From Diplonema japonicum (Eukaryota > Euglenozoa > Diplonemea > Diplonemida > Diplonemidae): DNA of 64,000 nucleotides. This document shows positions 27,258 to 38,620 of the stretch, piece by piece. The stretch's first letter is position 1; every line of letters begins with the position of its first letter. A program made the translations under genes and the position numbers. The notes beneath the pieces are model-generated. The model saw only the letters and a program-made list of their open reading frames with translations. It had not been told where the DNA came from and made no database searches. Location: contig OZ025688.1 in the NCBI GenBank assembly GCA_964019335.1, forward strand, positions 434,001 through 498,000, read 5' to 3'.

Positions 27258-30095
27258 ATGAAGCTATTGCTCCTTGTTTGCATCATAGCCCTCACCGAAG
27301 GGCGTCGCCCTCCAACTCTGTGGAAGCTTGAGAAGCCCTGCTGGAACGAGAAGAAGTGCAGGAACTGCGATGGGAGGTGCGTGAAGGAGGAGAAGGTGCA
27401 GTGCCTGAGGGACCCCTGCGAGGACTCGCCTTGCGGTGACGAGGAGATGTGCGTTGCGAACTATTGTGGGGAGTGCAGCGCTTGCTGCCTGGAGCCGAAG
27501 GAGTGCAACAAGCAGTCGAGGGTGTGCGAGGACGGGAGCGAGGTCTTCAGGGACCCCTTCAACAACTGCAGGTTCCCGGAGTGCCCGGAACCGGTGATCT
27601 GCACCACCGACGTGTTCGAGTGCGCTGACGGGACGTACCTGTCGAGGGGCGGACCGAACTGCGAGTTCCCCGAGTGCCCTGTGAAGATCCCCGCCTGCGC
27701 CCCGAAGGGGACGACCCTTTACCACGATGCGAAAACCTGTCAGATCGTCAACTTCTTTTGCGAGGAAGGGTTCGAGCACTGGAGCAACCCGTTCTGTGGT
27801 TGTGGTTGCAAGCCGAAGGCGGTGGTGGAGGAGGGCTGCCCCAAGGGCCAGTGCGCCGACTGCGACGGGAAGTGCATCGACCAGGTGTTCTGCATCCACA
27901 ACCCTTGCTTGACGGACAACGGCGGGTGTGCTGCTGACGAGGAGTGCGTGGGTTCGTGCGGGTGCTTCAAGTGCGGGTGCAAGAAGAGGGTGTGCACCGA
28001 GGACGCCTTCATCTGCCCCGACGGGACCTCTCTGTCGAGGGACCCCGCCAACAACTGCGAGTTCCCGAAATGCCCCGTTCCCGCCTGCGCCCCGGAGGGC
28101 GCGACCTTCATGGGGGACCACAAGACCTGCATGGTGATCGATTTTGTTTGCGAAGATGGGTTCGAACACTGGAACGACGTGAAGTGTGGCTGTGGTTGCA
28201 AGCCGAAGAAGGAGGTCTGCCCCAAGGGTCAGTGCGCCGACTGCGAAGGGAAGTGTGTCGACCAGGTGTTCTGCATCCACAACCCTTGCTTGACGGACAA
28301 CGGCGGGTGTGCTGCTGACGAGGAGTGCGTGGGTTCGTGCGGGTGCTTCAAGTGCGGGTGCAAGAAGAGGGTGTGCACCAAGGACGCCTTCATCTGCCCC
28401 GACGGGACCTCTCTGTCGAGGGACCCCGCCAACAACTGCGAGTTCCCTGAGTGCCCCACGAGGGTCTGCACCCAGGAGGTGAAGACCTGTCCCGATGGAT
28501 CGTTCGTCTCCAGGGACTCGAAGAACGGCTGCGCCTTCCCCGAGTGCCCTCCTGTCCCCGCCTGTGTCCCGAAGGGCTACACCTTCAAGGGTGTCCCCGA
28601 GATTTGCAAGAGGATGAAGTACGCTTGCCCCAAGGGGATGGTTCACTGGAGCGACGAGAAGTGTGGCTGTGGCTGCAAGCCGGAACCGGTGATCTGCACC
28701 ACCGACGTGTTCGAGTGCGCTGACGGGACGTACCTGTCGAGGGGCGGACCGAACTGCGAGTTCCCCGAGTGCCCTGTGAAGATCCCCGCCTGCGCCCCGA
28801 AGGGGACGACCGCTTTCTTTGCACCCAAAACCTGTCAGATAATCAACTTCTTTTGCGAGGAAGGGTTCGAGTACTGGGGCAACCCGGACTGTGGTTGTGG
28901 TTGCAAGCCGAAGGCGGTGGTGGAGGAGGGCTGCCCCGAGGGCCAGTGCGCCGACTGCGAAGGGAAGTGCATCGACCAGGTGTTCTGCATCCACAACCCT
29001 TGCTTGACGGACAACGGCGGGTGTGCTGCTGACGAGGAGTGCGTGGGTTCGTGCGCGTGCTTCAAGTGCGGGTGCAAGAAGAGGGTGTGCACCGAGGACG
29101 CCTTCATCTGCCCCGACGGGACCTCTCTGTCGAGGGACCCCGCCAACAAGTGTGAGTTCCCCGAGTGCCCCACGAGGGTCTGCACCCAGGAGGTGAAGAC
29201 CTGTCCCGATGGATCGTTCGTCTCCAGGGACTCGAAGAACGGCTGCGCCTTCCCCGAGTGCCCCACGAGGGTCTGCACTCAGGAAGTGAAGACCTGTCCC
29301 GATGGATCGTTCGTTTCTAGGGACTCGAAGAACGGCTGTGCCTTCCGCGAGTGCCCCACGAGGGTCTGCACCCAGGAAGTGAAGACCTGTCCCGATGGAT
29401 CGTTCGTTTCTAGGGACTCGACAAGGGGCTGCACCTTCCCCGAGTGCCCTGTCCCCAAGTGTGTGTCGAAGGGCCACACCTTCGTCGGGACCCCTGAGAG
29501 CGACAAGTGCCAGACAAGGAAGTACAACTGCGACATCGGGATGGAGCGCTGGAGCGACGCCGAGTGCGGCTGCGGTTGCAGGCCGAACTCTTGCCCCGAT
29601 GGCGAGTGCATGGGATGCGACGGGAAGTGCGCGCCAAGAATCTTCTGCAAGGCGAACCCCTGCTCGCTCCCCACCGGGATGTGCGCGAACCCTGACGAGG
29701 AGTGTGTGACGGACGGCTGTGGCTGCACGAAGTGCGGGTGCGAGAAGAGGGTGTGCGACAAGACGACCCACATCTGCCCTGATGGCACTCTCATCAACAG
29801 GGACCCCACCAACAACTGCGAGTACCCCAAGTGCCCTTCCCCTGTGTGCCCTCTGGACGCGAAGCTCTGCCCCAACGGGAAGTACGTGTCTAGAAACCCG
29901 AAGAACAACTGCGAGTTCGACCCGTGCGTGGGCGATGCCTGCACGGGCTGCAACAAGTGGCTGAAGTGTGCTTCGCTGGACTGCCCCAAGGCCCCTGGGA
30001 GCTGCTTCGGGTGCTGCCAGAAGTGCGTGATCGGGAACGACGGGACCTGCACTGGGGTGACCCCTGTGGAGGCCTGCCCGGTGAACACTCATTGA
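27258..30095 (+). CDS. Secreted Cys-rich modular protein, array copy 2
   Basis: Encodes the same 945 residues as copy 1, with the signal peptide and the same A/B/C module order. Its leader carries one more A than copy 1. Upstream it has the internal-junction sequence (TTTTTCAACTATTC...), shared with copies 3 and 4 but not with copy 1. Expression of identical copies would raise dosage of one product. Confidence 0.9.
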   Translation: MKLLLLVCIIALTEGRRPPTLWKLEKPCWNEKKCRNCDGRCVKEEKVQCLRDPCEDSPCGDEEMCVANYCGECSACCLEPKECNKQSRVCEDGSEVFRDPFNNCRFPECPEPVICTTDVFECADGTYLSRGGPNCEFPECPVKIPACAPKGTTLYHDAKTCQIVNFFCEEGFEHWSNPFCGCGCKPKAVVEEGCPKGQCADCDGKCIDQVFCIHNPCLTDNGGCAADEECVGSCGCFKCGCKKRVCTEDAFICPDGTSLSRDPANNCEFPKCPVPACAPEGATFMGDHKTCMVIDFVCEDGFEHWNDVKCGCGCKPKKEVCPKGQCADCEGKCVDQVFCIHNPCLTDNGGCAADEECVGSCGCFKCGCKKRVCTKDAFICPDGTSLSRDPANNCEFPECPTRVCTQEVKTCPDGSFVSRDSKNGCAFPECPPVPACVPKGYTFKGVPEICKRMKYACPKGMVHWSDEKCGCGCKPEPVICTTDVFECADGTYLSRGGPNCEFPECPVKIPACAPKGTTAFFAPKTCQIINFFCEEGFEYWGNPDCGCGCKPKAVVEEGCPEGQCADCEGKCIDQVFCIHNPCLTDNGGCAADEECVGSCACFKCGCKKRVCTEDAFICPDGTSLSRDPANKCEFPECPTRVCTQEVKTCPDGSFVSRDSKNGCAFPECPTRVCTQEVKTCPDGSFVSRDSKNGCAFRECPTRVCTQEVKTCPDGSFVSRDSTRGCTFPECPVPKCVSKGHTFVGTPESDKCQTRKYNCDIGMERWSDAECGCGCRPNSCPDGECMGCDGKCAPRIFCKANPCSLPTGMCANPDEECVTDGCGCTKCGCEKRVCDKTTHICPDGTLINRDPTNNCEYPKCPSPVCPLDAKLCPNGKYVSRNPKNNCEFDPCVGDACTGCNKWLKCASLDCPKAPGSCFGCCQKCVIGNDGTCTGVTPVEACPVNTH

Positions 30096-31494
30096 TCACA
30101 AAAGATTTAAAAAGGAAAAAAAAAAAAAAAAAAAAAAAAAAAAGAAGAAGAAAAAAAGAGAACAACGCAACGGAAAAACCTGAAGGTTTTTATTATAATA
30201 ATTTTTTTTTATTTTTTATTATTCTGAATAATTTTATTCGATTTTATTCACCTCCCTCCTTTTAGTATTACCTCTTTTTCTTTTTTATTTGGTAGGGCAC
30301 ACGCCACAACGGTGGGTCGTCGGCTTTTTACCACTTTTTCGTTCCCCCCCCCCCCCCCCCCTTTCCTATCATAGTGAATTTCCGCTTTCATTTTTCGTTT
30401 GTTTGTCTTGTGGGTCTATTTAAGACTCCCAGGCATATCAGGGGAAAAAAAGAAAGAGAAAAAAACTGAATTTATTCTAGTTTACCCAACTTGTATGAAG
30501 AAAGTACCGTTTTGCTTCTTTCTTTTCCAAATGGAACTTTTATACCGGTAAAATGTGATTACTTTTATCTTCAAAAACCAAGGGGGTTCGTTTTCGTTTT
30601 TTGCTGGCACCAGAAAAAGAAAAAAAAAAGAAATATGAGTTGAAACGGGAAACCGTTTTTTTCTGGACAGCAGCTTTTTTCTGGGCTTTTTTTTTTTTTT
30701 TTTATTCTCTCTCGAAATGAAGTTGAGAATAACCATTCCCACCTAAGAAAATAGAGAAGGAGTAAATAAAATAGAGTGCTGGCTTGTGCATGACTCCTCA
30801 CTGTCACCCGGTTACAGTGGATTGACTGCAATCTTGAATGCAGTGCTCGCTTTGAGTGCAAAACAGGTGAAGAGCCTTCCCCCCCCCCTTATCCACACTC
30901 TGATTTTATCGTAGCCACTTCATACTCTTGTTCTATTTGGGATTTTTTCTTTGCTGCCTAAACGTACAAGCCCATTATCTCGGGGATTCTGCAGAACTGT
31001 TGTCCCTTGCACAACAGGAGAGAAAGAAAAGGACAAAGTGGGAATGATCCATTGGGTCGTGTATCCTTCGGGTACCTACTTCCCAATGTGTGATCGGTTC
31101 TGTGGACCGCGGAGTGGAATGAAAAAGGTTCTCTCTTAATATCTTTATTTGTTGTACCTTTCTACCGGTCCCAAAACCACCACTCATCACTTTTCCCCTT
31201 TTTTTTCATCAGTTCTCGATTATTCCCCTTTTTTTCCTTTATTCTTTTTTGTTTTTGTTTTTTCTTTTTTTTTTTTACCTCCCTTTTCTTCTCTTCGATA
31301 CCCTTTCATTCACCCAGAAATATTTCAAAAGAGGTGTCGATCTCAGACCCTCAAAGGAGATATTCTCGGGGTTTTAGGGTGCAACCTCAATTCTTTTTCA
31401 ACTATTCTTTTTTTGTTTTTCTTTCAACACGCACCGCCACCTCTGTTCAGGTTAATTAGAAGAAGAAAAAAAAAAAAAAAAAAAAAAAAAGGAA
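30096..31494. other. Spacer between array copies 2 and 3
   Basis: Same content as the first spacer, apart from homopolymer lengths (post-stop A28, C18). Confidence 0.6.
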
Positions 31495-34332
31495 ATGAAG
31501 CTATTGCTCCTTGTTTGCATCATAGCCCTCACCGAAGGGCGTCGCCCTCCAACTCTGTGGAAGCTTGAGAAGCCCTGCTGGAACGAGAAGAAGTGCAGGA
31601 ACTGCGATGGGAGGTGCGTGAAGGAGGAGAAGGTGCAGTGCCTGAGGGACCCCTGCGAGGACTCGCCTTGCGGTGACGAGGAGATGTGCGTTGCGAACTA
31701 TTGTGGGGAGTGCAGCGCTTGCTGCCTGGAGCCGAAGGAGTGCAACAAGCAGTCGAGGGTGTGCGAGGACGGGAGCGAGGTCTTCAGGGACCCCTTCAAC
31801 AACTGCAGGTTCCCGGAGTGCCCGGAACCGGTGATCTGCACCACCGACGTGTTCGAGTGCGCTGACGGGACGTACCTGTCGAGGGGCGGACCGAACTGCG
31901 AGTTCCCCGAGTGCCCTGTGAAGATCCCCGCCTGCGCCCCGAAGGGGACGACCCTTTACCACGATGCGAAAACCTGTCAGATCGTCAACTTCTTTTGCGA
32001 GGAAGGGTTCGAGCACTGGAGCAACCCGTTCTGTGGTTGTGGTTGCAAGCCGAAGGCGGTGGTGGAGGAGGGCTGCCCCAAGGGCCAGTGCGCCGACTGC
32101 GACGGGAAGTGCATCGACCAGGTGTTCTGCATCCACAACCCTTGCTTGACGGACAACGGCGGGTGTGCTGCTGACGAGGAGTGCGTGGGTTCGTGCGGGT
32201 GCTTCAAGTGCGGGTGCAAGAAGAGGGTGTGCACCGAGGACGCCTTCATCTGCCCCGACGGGACCTCTCTGTCGAGGGACCCCGCCAACAACTGCGAGTT
32301 CCCGAAATGCCCCGTTCCCGCCTGCGCCCCGGAGGGCGCGACCTTCATGGGGGACCACAAGACCTGCATGGTGATCGATTTTGTTTGCGAAGATGGGTTC
32401 GAACACTGGAACGACGTGAAGTGTGGCTGTGGTTGCAAGCCGAAGAAGGAGGTCTGCCCCAAGGGTCAGTGCGCCGACTGCGAAGGGAAGTGTGTCGACC
32501 AGGTGTTCTGCATCCACAACCCTTGCTTGACGGACAACGGCGGGTGTGCTGCTGACGAGGAGTGCGTGGGTTCGTGCGGGTGCTTCAAGTGCGGGTGCAA
32601 GAAGAGGGTGTGCACCAAGGACGCCTTCATCTGCCCCGACGGGACCTCTCTGTCGAGGGACCCCGCCAACAACTGCGAGTTCCCTGAGTGCCCCACGAGG
32701 GTCTGCACCCAGGAGGTGAAGACCTGTCCCGATGGATCGTTCGTCTCCAGGGACTCGAAGAACGGCTGCGCCTTCCCCGAGTGCCCTCCTGTCCCCGCCT
32801 GTGTCCCGAAGGGCTACACCTTCAAGGGTGTCCCCGAGATTTGCAAGAGGATGAAGTACGCTTGCCCCAAGGGGATGGTTCACTGGAGCGACGAGAAGTG
32901 TGGCTGTGGCTGCAAGCCGGAACCGGTGATCTGCACCACCGACGTGTTCGAGTGCGCTGACGGGACGTACCTGTCGAGGGGCGGACCGAACTGCGAGTTC
33001 CCCGAGTGCCCTGTGAAGATCCCCGCCTGCGCCCCGAAGGGGACGACCGCTTTCTTTGCACCCAAAACCTGTCAGATAATCAACTTCTTTTGCGAGGAAG
33101 GGTTCGAGTACTGGGGCAACCCGGACTGTGGTTGTGGTTGCAAGCCGAAGGCGGTGGTGGAGGAGGGCTGCCCCGAGGGCCAGTGCGCCGACTGCGAAGG
33201 GAAGTGCATCGACCAGGTGTTCTGCATCCACAACCCTTGCTTGACGGACAACGGCGGGTGTGCTGCTGACGAGGAGTGCGTGGGTTCGTGCGCGTGCTTC
33301 AAGTGCGGGTGCAAGAAGAGGGTGTGCACCGAGGACGCCTTCATCTGCCCCGACGGGACCTCTCTGTCGAGGGACCCCGCCAACAAGTGTGAGTTCCCCG
33401 AGTGCCCCACGAGGGTCTGCACCCAGGAGGTGAAGACCTGTCCCGATGGATCGTTCGTCTCCAGGGACTCGAAGAACGGCTGCGCCTTCCCCGAGTGCCC
33501 CACGAGGGTCTGCACTCAGGAAGTGAAGACCTGTCCCGATGGATCGTTCGTTTCTAGGGACTCGAAGAACGGCTGTGCCTTCCGCGAGTGCCCCACGAGG
33601 GTCTGCACCCAGGAAGTGAAGACCTGTCCCGATGGATCGTTCGTTTCTAGGGACTCGACAAGGGGCTGCACCTTCCCCGAGTGCCCTGTCCCCAAGTGTG
33701 TGTCGAAGGGCCACACCTTCGTCGGGACCCCTGAGAGCGACAAGTGCCAGACAAGGAAGTACAACTGCGACATCGGGATGGAGCGCTGGAGCGACGCCGA
33801 GTGCGGCTGCGGTTGCAGGCCGAACTCTTGCCCCGATGGCGAGTGCATGGGATGCGACGGGAAGTGCGCGCCAAGAATCTTCTGCAAGGCGAACCCCTGC
33901 TCGCTCCCCACCGGGATGTGCGCGAACCCTGACGAGGAGTGTGTGACGGACGGCTGTGGCTGCACGAAGTGCGGGTGCGAGAAGAGGGTGTGCGACAAGA
34001 CGACCCACATCTGCCCTGATGGCACTCTCATCAACAGGGACCCCACCAACAACTGCGAGTACCCCAAGTGCCCTTCCCCTGTGTGCCCTCTGGACGCGAA
34101 GCTCTGCCCCAACGGGAAGTACGTGTCTAGAAACCCGAAGAACAACTGCGAGTTCGACCCGTGCGTGGGCGATGCCTGCACGGGCTGCAACAAGTGGCTG
34201 AAGTGTGCTTCGCTGGACTGCCCCAAGGCCCCTGGGAGCTGCTTCGGGTGCTGCCAGAAGTGCGTGATCGGGAACGACGGGACCTGCACTGGGGTGACCC
34301 CTGTGGAGGCCTGCCCGGTGAACACTCATTGA
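31495..34332 (+). CDS. Secreted Cys-rich modular protein, array copy 3
   Basis: Identical in protein sequence to the other copies, including the one deviant module reading CAFRECP in place of CAFPECP. The fact that even such module-specific differences are shared shows that the unit, not the single module, was amplified last. Confidence 0.9.
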   Translation: MKLLLLVCIIALTEGRRPPTLWKLEKPCWNEKKCRNCDGRCVKEEKVQCLRDPCEDSPCGDEEMCVANYCGECSACCLEPKECNKQSRVCEDGSEVFRDPFNNCRFPECPEPVICTTDVFECADGTYLSRGGPNCEFPECPVKIPACAPKGTTLYHDAKTCQIVNFFCEEGFEHWSNPFCGCGCKPKAVVEEGCPKGQCADCDGKCIDQVFCIHNPCLTDNGGCAADEECVGSCGCFKCGCKKRVCTEDAFICPDGTSLSRDPANNCEFPKCPVPACAPEGATFMGDHKTCMVIDFVCEDGFEHWNDVKCGCGCKPKKEVCPKGQCADCEGKCVDQVFCIHNPCLTDNGGCAADEECVGSCGCFKCGCKKRVCTKDAFICPDGTSLSRDPANNCEFPECPTRVCTQEVKTCPDGSFVSRDSKNGCAFPECPPVPACVPKGYTFKGVPEICKRMKYACPKGMVHWSDEKCGCGCKPEPVICTTDVFECADGTYLSRGGPNCEFPECPVKIPACAPKGTTAFFAPKTCQIINFFCEEGFEYWGNPDCGCGCKPKAVVEEGCPEGQCADCEGKCIDQVFCIHNPCLTDNGGCAADEECVGSCACFKCGCKKRVCTEDAFICPDGTSLSRDPANKCEFPECPTRVCTQEVKTCPDGSFVSRDSKNGCAFPECPTRVCTQEVKTCPDGSFVSRDSKNGCAFRECPTRVCTQEVKTCPDGSFVSRDSTRGCTFPECPVPKCVSKGHTFVGTPESDKCQTRKYNCDIGMERWSDAECGCGCRPNSCPDGECMGCDGKCAPRIFCKANPCSLPTGMCANPDEECVTDGCGCTKCGCEKRVCDKTTHICPDGTLINRDPTNNCEYPKCPSPVCPLDAKLCPNGKYVSRNPKNNCEFDPCVGDACTGCNKWLKCASLDCPKAPGSCFGCCQKCVIGNDGTCTGVTPVEACPVNTH

Positions 34333-35731
34333 TCACAAAAGATTTAAAAAGGAAAAAAAAAAAAAAAAAAAAAAAAAAAAGAAGAAGAAAAAAAGAGAAC
34401 AACGCAACGGAAAAACCTGAAGGTTTTTATTATAATAATTTTTTTTTATTTTTTATTATTCTGAATAATTTTATTCGATTTTATTCACCTCCCTCCTTTT
34501 AGTATTACCTCTTTTTCTTTTTTATTTGGTAGGGCACACGCCACAACGGTGGGTCGTCGGCTTTTTACCACTTTTTCGTTCCCCCCCCCCCCCCCCCCTT
34601 TCCTATCATAGTGAATTTCCGCTTTCATTTTTCGTTTGTTTGTCTTGTGGGTCTATTTAAGACTCCCAGGCATATCAGGGGAAAAAAAGAAAGAGAAAAA
34701 AACTGAATTTATTCTAGTTTACCCAACTTGTATGAAGAAAGTACCGTTTTGCTTCTTTCTTTTCCAAATGGAACTTTTATACCGGTAAAATGTGATTACT
34801 TTTATCTTCAAAAACCAAGGGGGTTCGTTTTCGTTTTTTGCTGGCACCAGAAAAAGAAAAAAAAAAGAAATATGAGTTGAAACGGGAAACCGTTTTTTTC
34901 TGGACAGCAGCTTTTTTCTGGGCTTTTTTTTTTTTTTTTTATTCTCTCTCGAAATGAAGTTGAGAATAACCATTCCCACCTAAGAAAATAGAGAAGGAGT
35001 AAATAAAATAGAGTGCTGGCTTGTGCATGACTCCTCACTGTCACCCGGTTACAGTGGATTGACTGCAATCTTGAATGCAGTGCTCGCTTTGAGTGCAAAA
35101 CAGGTGAAGAGCCTTCCCCCCCCCCTTATCCACACTCTGATTTTATCGTAGCCACTTCATACTCTTGTTCTATTTGGGATTTTTTCTTTGCTGCCTAAAC
35201 GTACAAGCCCATTATCTCGGGGATTCTGCAGAACTGTTGTCCCTTGCACAACAGGAGAGAAAGAAAAGGACAAAGTGGGAATGATCCATTGGGTCGTGTA
35301 TCCTTCGGGTACCTACTTCCCAATGTGTGATCGGTTCTGTGGACCGCGGAGTGGAATGAAAAAGGTTCTCTCTTAATATCTTTATTTGTTGTACCTTTCT
35401 ACCGGTCCCAAAACCACCACTCATCACTTTTCCCCTTTTTTTTCATCAGTTCTCGATTATTCCCCTTTTTTTCCTTTATTCTTTTTTGTTTTTGTTTTTT
35501 CTTTTTTTTTTTTACCTCCCTTTTCTTCTCTTCGATACCCTTTCATTCACCCAGAAATATTTCAAAAGAGGTGTCGATCTCAGACCCTCAAAGGAGATAT
35601 TCTCGGGGTTTTAGGGTGCAACCTCAATTCTTTTTCAACTATTCTTTTTTTGTTTTTCTTTCAACACGCACCGCCACCTCTGTTCAGGTTAATTAGAAGA
35701 AGAAAAAAAAAAAAAAAAAAAAAAAAAGGAA
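34333..35731. other. Spacer between array copies 3 and 4
   Basis: Same content as the other spacers; C18 run, post-stop A28. Confidence 0.6.
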
Positions 35732-38569
35732 ATGAAGCTATTGCTCCTTGTTTGCATCATAGCCCTCACCGAAGGGCGTCGCCCTCCAACTCTGTGGAAG
35801 CTTGAGAAGCCCTGCTGGAACGAGAAGAAGTGCAGGAACTGCGATGGGAGGTGCGTGAAGGAGGAGAAGGTGCAGTGCCTGAGGGACCCCTGCGAGGACT
35901 CGCCTTGCGGTGACGAGGAGATGTGCGTTGCGAACTATTGTGGGGAGTGCAGCGCTTGCTGCCTGGAGCCGAAGGAGTGCAACAAGCAGTCGAGGGTGTG
36001 CGAGGACGGGAGCGAGGTCTTCAGGGACCCCTTCAACAACTGCAGGTTCCCGGAGTGCCCGGAACCGGTGATCTGCACCACCGACGTGTTCGAGTGCGCT
36101 GACGGGACGTACCTGTCGAGGGGCGGACCGAACTGCGAGTTCCCCGAGTGCCCTGTGAAGATCCCCGCCTGCGCCCCGAAGGGGACGACCCTTTACCACG
36201 ATGCGAAAACCTGTCAGATCGTCAACTTCTTTTGCGAGGAAGGGTTCGAGCACTGGAGCAACCCGTTCTGTGGTTGTGGTTGCAAGCCGAAGGCGGTGGT
36301 GGAGGAGGGCTGCCCCAAGGGCCAGTGCGCCGACTGCGACGGGAAGTGCATCGACCAGGTGTTCTGCATCCACAACCCTTGCTTGACGGACAACGGCGGG
36401 TGTGCTGCTGACGAGGAGTGCGTGGGTTCGTGCGGGTGCTTCAAGTGCGGGTGCAAGAAGAGGGTGTGCACCGAGGACGCCTTCATCTGCCCCGACGGGA
36501 CCTCTCTGTCGAGGGACCCCGCCAACAACTGCGAGTTCCCGAAATGCCCCGTTCCCGCCTGCGCCCCGGAGGGCGCGACCTTCATGGGGGACCACAAGAC
36601 CTGCATGGTGATCGATTTTGTTTGCGAAGATGGGTTCGAACACTGGAACGACGTGAAGTGTGGCTGTGGTTGCAAGCCGAAGAAGGAGGTCTGCCCCAAG
36701 GGTCAGTGCGCCGACTGCGAAGGGAAGTGTGTCGACCAGGTGTTCTGCATCCACAACCCTTGCTTGACGGACAACGGCGGGTGTGCTGCTGACGAGGAGT
36801 GCGTGGGTTCGTGCGGGTGCTTCAAGTGCGGGTGCAAGAAGAGGGTGTGCACCAAGGACGCCTTCATCTGCCCCGACGGGACCTCTCTGTCGAGGGACCC
36901 CGCCAACAACTGCGAGTTCCCTGAGTGCCCCACGAGGGTCTGCACCCAGGAGGTGAAGACCTGTCCCGATGGATCGTTCGTCTCCAGGGACTCGAAGAAC
37001 GGCTGCGCCTTCCCCGAGTGCCCTCCTGTCCCCGCCTGTGTCCCGAAGGGCTACACCTTCAAGGGTGTCCCCGAGATTTGCAAGAGGATGAAGTACGCTT
37101 GCCCCAAGGGGATGGTTCACTGGAGCGACGAGAAGTGTGGCTGTGGCTGCAAGCCGGAACCGGTGATCTGCACCACCGACGTGTTCGAGTGCGCTGACGG
37201 GACGTACCTGTCGAGGGGCGGACCGAACTGCGAGTTCCCCGAGTGCCCTGTGAAGATCCCCGCCTGCGCCCCGAAGGGGACGACCGCTTTCTTTGCACCC
37301 AAAACCTGTCAGATAATCAACTTCTTTTGCGAGGAAGGGTTCGAGTACTGGGGCAACCCGGACTGTGGTTGTGGTTGCAAGCCGAAGGCGGTGGTGGAGG
37401 AGGGCTGCCCCGAGGGCCAGTGCGCCGACTGCGAAGGGAAGTGCATCGACCAGGTGTTCTGCATCCACAACCCTTGCTTGACGGACAACGGCGGGTGTGC
37501 TGCTGACGAGGAGTGCGTGGGTTCGTGCGCGTGCTTCAAGTGCGGGTGCAAGAAGAGGGTGTGCACCGAGGACGCCTTCATCTGCCCCGACGGGACCTCT
37601 CTGTCGAGGGACCCCGCCAACAAGTGTGAGTTCCCCGAGTGCCCCACGAGGGTCTGCACCCAGGAGGTGAAGACCTGTCCCGATGGATCGTTCGTCTCCA
37701 GGGACTCGAAGAACGGCTGCGCCTTCCCCGAGTGCCCCACGAGGGTCTGCACTCAGGAAGTGAAGACCTGTCCCGATGGATCGTTCGTTTCTAGGGACTC
37801 GAAGAACGGCTGTGCCTTCCGCGAGTGCCCCACGAGGGTCTGCACCCAGGAAGTGAAGACCTGTCCCGATGGATCGTTCGTTTCTAGGGACTCGACAAGG
37901 GGCTGCACCTTCCCCGAGTGCCCTGTCCCCAAGTGTGTGTCGAAGGGCCACACCTTCGTCGGGACCCCTGAGAGCGACAAGTGCCAGACAAGGAAGTACA
38001 ACTGCGACATCGGGATGGAGCGCTGGAGCGACGCCGAGTGCGGCTGCGGTTGCAGGCCGAACTCTTGCCCCGATGGCGAGTGCATGGGATGCGACGGGAA
38101 GTGCGCGCCAAGAATCTTCTGCAAGGCGAACCCCTGCTCGCTCCCCACCGGGATGTGCGCGAACCCTGACGAGGAGTGTGTGACGGACGGCTGTGGCTGC
38201 ACGAAGTGCGGGTGCGAGAAGAGGGTGTGCGACAAGACGACCCACATCTGCCCTGATGGCACTCTCATCAACAGGGACCCCACCAACAACTGCGAGTACC
38301 CCAAGTGCCCTTCCCCTGTGTGCCCTCTGGACGCGAAGCTCTGCCCCAACGGGAAGTACGTGTCTAGAAACCCGAAGAACAACTGCGAGTTCGACCCGTG
38401 CGTGGGCGATGCCTGCACGGGCTGCAACAAGTGGCTGAAGTGTGCTTCGCTGGACTGCCCCAAGGCCCCTGGGAGCTGCTTCGGGTGCTGCCAGAAGTGC
38501 GTGATCGGGAACGACGGGACCTGCACTGGGGTGACCCCTGTGGAGGCCTGCCCGGTGAACACTCATTGA
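35732..38569 (+). CDS. Secreted Cys-rich modular protein, array copy 4
   Basis: The last copy, again encoding the same 945 residues. Its 3' spacer follows the array consensus until about 39874 and then changes to unique sequence leading into the two-TM protein gene. The copy is therefore complete at its 3' side. Confidence 0.9.
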   Translation: MKLLLLVCIIALTEGRRPPTLWKLEKPCWNEKKCRNCDGRCVKEEKVQCLRDPCEDSPCGDEEMCVANYCGECSACCLEPKECNKQSRVCEDGSEVFRDPFNNCRFPECPEPVICTTDVFECADGTYLSRGGPNCEFPECPVKIPACAPKGTTLYHDAKTCQIVNFFCEEGFEHWSNPFCGCGCKPKAVVEEGCPKGQCADCDGKCIDQVFCIHNPCLTDNGGCAADEECVGSCGCFKCGCKKRVCTEDAFICPDGTSLSRDPANNCEFPKCPVPACAPEGATFMGDHKTCMVIDFVCEDGFEHWNDVKCGCGCKPKKEVCPKGQCADCEGKCVDQVFCIHNPCLTDNGGCAADEECVGSCGCFKCGCKKRVCTKDAFICPDGTSLSRDPANNCEFPECPTRVCTQEVKTCPDGSFVSRDSKNGCAFPECPPVPACVPKGYTFKGVPEICKRMKYACPKGMVHWSDEKCGCGCKPEPVICTTDVFECADGTYLSRGGPNCEFPECPVKIPACAPKGTTAFFAPKTCQIINFFCEEGFEYWGNPDCGCGCKPKAVVEEGCPEGQCADCEGKCIDQVFCIHNPCLTDNGGCAADEECVGSCACFKCGCKKRVCTEDAFICPDGTSLSRDPANKCEFPECPTRVCTQEVKTCPDGSFVSRDSKNGCAFPECPTRVCTQEVKTCPDGSFVSRDSKNGCAFRECPTRVCTQEVKTCPDGSFVSRDSTRGCTFPECPVPKCVSKGHTFVGTPESDKCQTRKYNCDIGMERWSDAECGCGCRPNSCPDGECMGCDGKCAPRIFCKANPCSLPTGMCANPDEECVTDGCGCTKCGCEKRVCDKTTHICPDGTLINRDPTNNCEYPKCPSPVCPLDAKLCPNGKYVSRNPKNNCEFDPCVGDACTGCNKWLKCASLDCPKAPGSCFGCCQKCVIGNDGTCTGVTPVEACPVNTH

Positions 38570-38589
38570 TCACAAAAGATTTAAAAAGG

Positions 38590-38620
<31 letters not shown>
